64,000 nt of DNA, from positions 24,009,974 to 24,073,973 of the forward strand of contig CALNVZ010003434.1 of the NCBI GenBank assembly GCA_940671915.1, given 5' to 3'. Numbering within the stretch: the first letter of the stretch is position 1; every line of letters begins with the position of its first letter. Positions 59,801 to 64,000 of the stretch are shown piece by piece. The notes under the pieces are model-generated. The model was not told the DNA's origin. It searched no databases and worked only from the letters and a program-made list of their open reading frames with translations. The DNA comes from Paracentrotus lividus (lineage: Eukaryota; Echinodermata; Echinoidea; Camarodonta; Echinidae). The translations under genes were made by a program, and so were the position numbers.

Positions 59801-62800
59801 AGTAGAATAATACACTTACGTTCAGTAGGGTCATTGTCTGCTGGTAGTTTAGGATCCACATCAAAGACATGTAATACTTACGTTCAGTGGGGTCATTGTC
59901 TGCTGGTAGGTTAGGATCATATCAAAAGCAGTATAACTTACGTTCAGTAGGGTCATTGTCTGCTGGTGGTTAGGATCCACATCAAGACATGTATACTTAC
60001 GTTCAGTAGGGTCATTGTCTGCTGGTATGTTAGGATCCACATCAAGACATGTATACTTACGTTCAGTGGGTCATTGTCTGCTGGTAGGTTAGGATCAATA
60101 TCAAAGAACAGTATACTTACGTTCAGTAGGGTCATTGTCTGCTGGTAGGTTAGGATCCACATCAAGACATGTATCTTACGTTCAGTGGGGTCATTGTCTG
60201 CTGGTAGGTTAGGAATAATTCAAATATCAAAGACATGTATACTTACGTTCAGTAGGGTCATTGTCTGCTGGTATGTTAGGATCCACATCAAGACATGTAT
60301 ACTTACGTTCAGTGGGGTCATTGTCTGCTGATAGGTTAGGATCAATATCAAAGACATGTATACTTACGTTCAGTAGGGTCATTGTCTGCTGGTAGGTTAG
60401 GATCAACATCAAGACATGTATACTGACAGCATTCATCAGGGTTGTTCTCAAACTTAGAGCATGTAGGTGGTGCACAGCCTGCTATGCTGCAGATATTAGG
60501 TACTCCATGAAGACAGGTACATTGAGTGCATGCATCATGGCCAGGAGGTGTGAATGTGTGACCCTCGGGTATAAGATGACCCTTACGATCATAGCACGAC
60601 TTGGAGGCCACTATATCACAATGAGATAGAAACAGAAATAGATCGACATTCAGATTCAGATTGCCATTTTTATTCGGTAAAAGATAAAAATCAAGATACA
60701 ATAATTGATATAACAAAGTAGTGTATAAAATACCTGGATTACTGAAAAAAGTTAAACACTTGTAAATAGGCAACCCTTAACATACAAAATAATGAACACA
60801 AATAGAATGGTTTATTCACCTAAATTTAATTGCGGCCGAAAGTCCGAATTACAGTTTTTCATACAAATAAAATTAATGTTCATCAAGATTACATGAGACA
60901 ACACAACATTCATTAAATAAATATGAAATCATAATATATCACAAAAGTACAGAGCAAATTGTCATAGAACCAACAAGTCAAACATATTTGAACAGGTTGA
61001 AAAGTCCAGCAATGACTGGAATCGTGCTATGGGCAATTCCACGGTACCTGACGTTACATAAACACAACCATTTCTAAATTGTTTGTACTGTAATAATAAG
61101 AATACATTGGTTTTCAAATAAATACAGCTTTTTGTAACGTCAGTTACCAACACATTTTTGCTTGCCAATTCATAACAAATACAGTTTGGCTGAACTTTTT
61201 TTCTTCACAATTCCTTCCCTACCTTTCAGTTATTTAGCTGTATTAATTTGAAAACCTGCATATTCATATTTATGGTCATATTCAAACTAAGTGGGACATT
61301 TAGCTGAAATTTTAATGTGGCGCTGTACCTTTGAAAATGCAAATTAGGATTTGAAATCAACACAAAGGCTTCTTTACAATACAAACAATTATTTAAGTTC
61401 AAACATTATGTGATCCAGTTTTCTTACGCTGAATAATTGATCAAACAAGAATTTGCAGAAGTTTATGAGACTATGGTGCTTTCAATGCCTCTTATACTTC
61501 TATCTTGTCACTTTTGTCAGATTTTTTTTGCTAAAAGTAATTATCATGGACTACTCTAACATTGCATATACACACAACTAATTTTGATCTAGTTATTTAC
61601 TTGAATTGTTGCATTTAAGGCACTGGTCGTGTCACTCACGTTTTGGATGTCGTGTCACTCACGACACATAGAGGTGGGCCATTTTCCACAGAGAGGGAAT
61701 GATTGATAAGGACAATAAATGTCAGAGGGGTACACTATTCATGTACATATACCAGCACTTATGGTACCCTTAGAGATCTACTTGGGCACAAATCTAACCA
61801 TGACCAATGATGGTCAGAAACCCATGTCTTTTTTTTTGTCGTGTCACTCACGCATTGTTTCATAATCATAATTTCCAGGACCAATTGTAAAATTCAAATT
61901 CAACTGGTAATGACACATGCCACTCCTACATTATACACAACATGGTAGTCATGATCCATTCGTAACATACAAGTACAAAGATATGCGCCCTTCTATCAGT
62001 CCAAATGTCGTGTCACTCATGTTTGAATATAAACTTATGTAATTACAGTACAAACAATTTAGAAATGGTATGTTTTTGTAATCTCAGTTACCATGAAATT
62101 ACCCACATGCCTCTTCTGGTGACAGAGACAAAAACCCATGAACAAAGAGTTCACCCTTGAAGCCTCAATCATGAAAGCTTATTTGGTGACCCTTTAAACA
62201 GACTTACTTTTCTTGCAGATAAATGGTACACTCTCATCACATTGGGCTAGATTCCAACCCCATTTCTTCAACAATCCATCTTCAAGGTACACTAGCTTGA
62301 GTTGTATGCATACCACAGGCTGACCCTATTACATAAATAATATAAATAATATAAATAATATAAGTTTGGTAATTTGTGTTAGTGCATTACATTTGTTGAA
62401 ATACTTGTTATGATCATACCTCAGTCATACACACCATCATTTTCTTTCCTTTCCTTCTTTTTTTTCCCTCTCTCTCAAATTTGGTAGAAAGGAAAGTTTT
62501 GACATTCATTCGGTTTTGATGATGTCAAACTCCACAGAATTATGAAAGTTTAGCTCATCTCTTTGATAATATAAAACTGCAAACAGTCTCAAGCTTATAT
62601 TCATTTTATCTATTTATTTCATTTCCAGGAAACATAAGAAACATAAATAATATGAATAATATAAGTATAGAAATATAAATAATATGAATATTGATGTCAT
62701 GAAACGATCATTTTGTAAGCAATCAAGCATTGAGCTTTAGTGATAAATTTGGTAAGACCGATCATGATAGAGACCTAATACTACGTGCATCAACAATACA

Positions 62801-63029
62801 AACTCATAACTACCTTTAAATCCTCAGGGACAGTGGTAGGAATGTTTGCACTATTATCAACAAGAGGTTCTGGTCCTGTTTGTTCCTCCGTCTGGACCTG
62901 CCACATAGTGGTGGTGTTGTTGCTGCCACTGCTACCACTAAGTTCTGGTTTGTCCACCACACCAGTTACACTAGGTACTAACATGTAACCCATCCACCAC
63001 ACAACGGTACTATTGATAGGACCTATCGC
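53482..63029 (-). CDS. DGCR2: DGCR2/IDD-like integral membrane protein, 5' exons outside window
   Basis: Seven exons in transcript order: 63029-62814, 62325-62208, 60610-60368, 58105-57986, 56818-56698, 55910-55741 and 53720-53482 (stop complementary to 53482-53484). All phases agree. The product runs C-type lectin fragment, VWC domain, one membrane span, PPxY-rich tail, the order known for DGCR2/IDD, a cell-surface protein with an N-terminal LDL-receptor class A repeat. That repeat and the first part of the lectin domain should lie right of 64000. The span exon (MSENMRWVLTMI, FMVYRMRQKR) and the VWC exon match the vertebrate protein closely. DGCR2 is thought to act as an adhesion or receptor protein; its ligand here is unknown. 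Confidence 0.92.
54322..55710. mobile_element. Non-autonomous DNA transposon with CAGGCCTAAAAATT ends
   Basis: CAGGCCTAAAAATT at the left mirrors AATTTTTAGGCCTG at the right; GAAAT flanks both (54317-54321, 55711-55715). Subterminal parts are rich in CGCGAATC or GATTCTCG words. The 1.4-kb element has no readable transposase. Its right end is 30 bases inside the intron from the DGCR2 donor at 55740. Confidence 0.7.
56196..56661. mobile_element. MITE, CAGTCTGTGTCAAA family, copy 3
   Basis: CAGTCTGTGTCAAATAAAAT at the left and TTTTTTTACACAGACTG at the right. TA precedes the left end; the right flank is AATA, so the duplication is damaged. The interior matches 33620-34063. It ends 36 bases from the DGCR2 exon at 56698. 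Confidence 0.75.
57612..57925. mobile_element. Short inverted-repeat element rich in GCTTGCAAGC words
   Basis: ACTAGCTAGTGGCAAGCT at the left is roughly mirrored by CAAGCTTGTCGCAAGCTAGT at the right. The interior repeats TTGCATGCTTGCA, CTTGCAAGC and CCTGCAGGCTTGCAGG. It looks like a MITE or satellite-like element in a DGCR2 intron. Confidence 0.5.
57986..58105 (-). CDS. DGCR2: DGCR2 transmembrane exon
   Basis: It encodes a single hydrophobic span (VLTMITSFLLLGMMLFMV) followed by a basic stop-transfer stretch, YRMRQKR, giving an extracellular N-terminus. The vertebrate protein has the same plan (MVHRLRQRRR). Phase 1 on both sides. Confidence 0.92.
59010..59165 (-). mobile_element. tRNA-derived SINE, second family
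   Basis: On the minus strand: GTGGTCTAGTAGAAAACTC (A-box-like), then GTTCAAATCCTAGCC (B-box-like) and CCCTTGGCAATAAATT. The spacing fits a tRNA head followed by a unique body. A SINE tail fragment with CACTCCACCCAGGTCAAG and CACCTTGAGCA lies next to it at about 59310-59400. Confidence 0.5.
59423..60312 (-). repeat. Tandem array of 13 copies of the DGCR2 VWC exon end with its 5' splice site
   Basis: On the minus strand each unit reads ACATGTCTTGATGTGGATCC, then CCAGCAGACAATGACCC and TGAAC|GTAAGT. The donor landmark (plus-strand TTACGTTCAG or variant) is at 60364 (real) and at 60303, 60243, 60176, 60117, 60057, 59997, 59938, 59878, 59816, 59720, 59622, 59521 and 59423. The first nine extra units are 59-67 bases apart; the last four are 96-101 and include more exon sequence (TGCTGTCAGTATACATG). 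Some units are indel-damaged. Confidence 0.92.
60368..60610 (-). CDS. DGCR2: DGCR2 VWC-domain exon
   Basis: It encodes ASKSCYDRKGHLIPEGHTF followed by a cysteine pattern of ten: C, CTQC, C, C, C, C, CC, C, ending with CCQYTCLDVDPNLPADNDP. This is a complete von Willebrand factor C domain next to the membrane. The exon ends GAAC|GTAAGTA at 60368, and the last 50-odd bases with the donor are repeated 13 times downstream (59423-60312). Confidence 0.92.
61030..62105. mobile_element. TGGGCAATTCCAC element, copy B (1.1 kb)
   Basis: The left end TGGGCAATTCCACGGTACC with CTGACGTTAC is mirrored by GTAATCTCAGTTACCATG and AAATTACCCA. GTAACGTCAGTTACC occurs at 61134. GTCGTGTCACTCACG occurs at about 61628, 61649 and 61838, with a variant at 62008. 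It lies in the DGCR2 intron between 60610 and 62208 and is a shorter relative of 35169-37296. Confidence 0.65.
62208..63029 (-). CDS. DGCR2: DGCR2 C-type lectin domain, C-terminal part (two exons)
   Basis: Exon 63029-62814 begins AIGPINSTVVWWMGYMLVPS, corresponding to the WVGY region of the lectin fold, and contains potential N-glycosylation sites (NST, NTT). Exon 62325-62208 encodes VVCIQLKLVYLED, then W-N-L-A-Q-C-D and VPFICKK, the conserved cysteines that close the lectin fold. The canonical calcium-binding EPN/WND pair is not evident, as in vertebrate DGCR2, so sugar binding is doubtful. The acceptor of the second exon lies in an AATAATATA repeat (62331-62363), a poor pyrimidine tract. 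Confidence 0.85.
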
Positions 63030-64000
63030 CTGTAAATGCAAATGGTGTTATAAGTACAAAAATCAGTTGTATCATGGCTTGGCAGACTAGTACTTATAAG
63101 CAGTAAGAGGTAGTAAGAATACTTTGAATACTATTTCATACTTCTCTTGAACACTTCAAATCACATCGAAAAACTTATATATATATATCTATATAGATTT
63201 TTGTAATTGATAGTTTATGATGAATTACTGTGTCTTTCTTTACTTTTTAAGTAAGTGCACCTGAGCGCTGAAAGCCATAATTGTGCTCTAAATAAGCAGC
63301 CACTACTATTAAAGAAGAATAAAAACTTAGAACCAGTTAAATTGAATAAAAAGGAGAAATTAATCAAGGTACTATCAGATAATTCGTTTTTCTGTTTTGG
63401 AAACAGAAAAGCAAAAACGGAATATTGGGCAAAAACTGATTCTGATTTGGTGAAAAATAACAAAATATTGAACACCTCTTCTGATTTCCTTTTTTCGTTT
63501 TTCGTTTCCAAAACAAAAAACGAATTATCTGATAGTACCGTTTAATATTTTCCTTTTCCTTTTTCCGTTTTGCGTACGGAGCCAGAACAAGACATTCGAA
63601 AGGGAAGAGAGGACACTCGTATACCGGGCAATGTAACGCTCTAAATTAATTATGTATTTAACAATCATGTACAGCTAATGAGCGGCTTTCAAAGTATAGG
63701 AATGTGCGTCCCTTGCGCCCTGCCTTGATCCGCTACTGCAGACCTGTCGAAAGTCCTGAAAGGGAGGGGGTGGGGTGCAGTTACATGGGGAATTACATTG
63801 GGAGCCAAATATTGAAATGTCAGATTCTGGCATGCACACGTTTTCCCTATACGTCACGCCAGAAAAGCAAAAACGTACATCATGTTTTTTCACTTCACGT
63901 TGGTCGAGCGATAAGGGGGGGGGGGGGTAAACATGCTTTTTTTTGGGCCATCGGCAAGCCAAAAAGATCATCATCCATAGAGTTAGGGATAAGAACATTA
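63030..64000 (-). other. DGCR2 intron at the right edge, with a foldback repeat
   Basis: I see no further DGCR2 exon: no LDL-receptor class A cysteines and no lectin fragment. GGTACTATCAGATAATTCG at 63368 and its reverse complement ending at 63539 delimit a 170-bp foldback with TTTCGTTTT-type purine/pyrimidine tracts. G or C runs occur at 63767 and 63917. Confidence 0.55.

Noticed and set aside
59423-59830. Extra 55-base cassette exons in the 98-base units
   Set aside because: The acceptor-like TGTCAG and the donor exist, but the introns between would be about 43 bases and the exons would shift frame.
59423-60312. A CRISPR-like array of regular repeats
   Set aside because: Units are contiguous copies of an exon end with its donor, without unique spacers, in animal DNA. 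It is a tandem duplication.
63675-63998. A further DGCR2 exon in a 107-codon minus-strand frame
   Set aside because: It has no lectin or LDL-receptor class A pattern, contains polypyrimidine-encoded runs and has no matching splice sites.

Overview
The window is animal nuclear DNA. It is AT-rich, with small coding exons joined by GT..AG introns of about 0.3 to 5 kb and a dense load of small non-autonomous transposons. It holds three conserved animal genes. The recurrent TACATGTA-type words, the mobile-element mix and the gene content suggest a marine invertebrate, most plausibly an echinoderm, but I cannot fix the species from sequence alone. Layout: (1) 966-19892, plus strand, 21 exons of a ULK1/2 (ATG1) autophagy kinase whose first exons lie left of the window; (2) 19871-28320, a 69-bp minisatellite at the ULK stop codon followed by a gene-poor interval with SINEs and a foldback element; (3) 28321/29902-41152, plus strand, a complete myo-inositol oxygenase (MIOX) gene carrying a one-base insertion in its fifth well-supported exon; (4) 41153-53481, intergenic, rich in foldback elements; (5) 53482-63029, minus strand, seven 3' exons of a DGCR2/IDD-like membrane protein (part of the C-type lectin domain, a VWC domain, one membrane span, a PPxY-rich tail and a C-terminal PDZ ligand), whose 5' exons lie right of the window. 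MIOX and DGCR2 are convergent. Splice phases agree at every assigned junction in all three genes; the only break is the single extra base in MIOX. The genes show no functional link; they are ordinary neighbours of an animal chromosome. The most unusual feature is that all three genes carry tandem duplications that cross an exon edge. ULK has a repeated donor edge, a fourfold repeated acceptor and a minisatellite over its stop codon. MIOX has three broken copies of an exon in front of the real one. DGCR2 has 13 extra copies of an exon end with its 5' splice site. Where I could read the frame, use of a duplicated splice site leads to a stop codon within a few codons or before the functional domain. 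Other notable items are an 871-bp miniature LTR retroelement with both LTRs, primer site, polypurine tract and 5-bp target duplication; several elements lying 13-36 bp from 5' splice sites; a group of elements with CAGG ends and 5-bp target duplications; and an element family with TGGGCAATTCCAC ends and GTAACGTCAGTTAC motifs.
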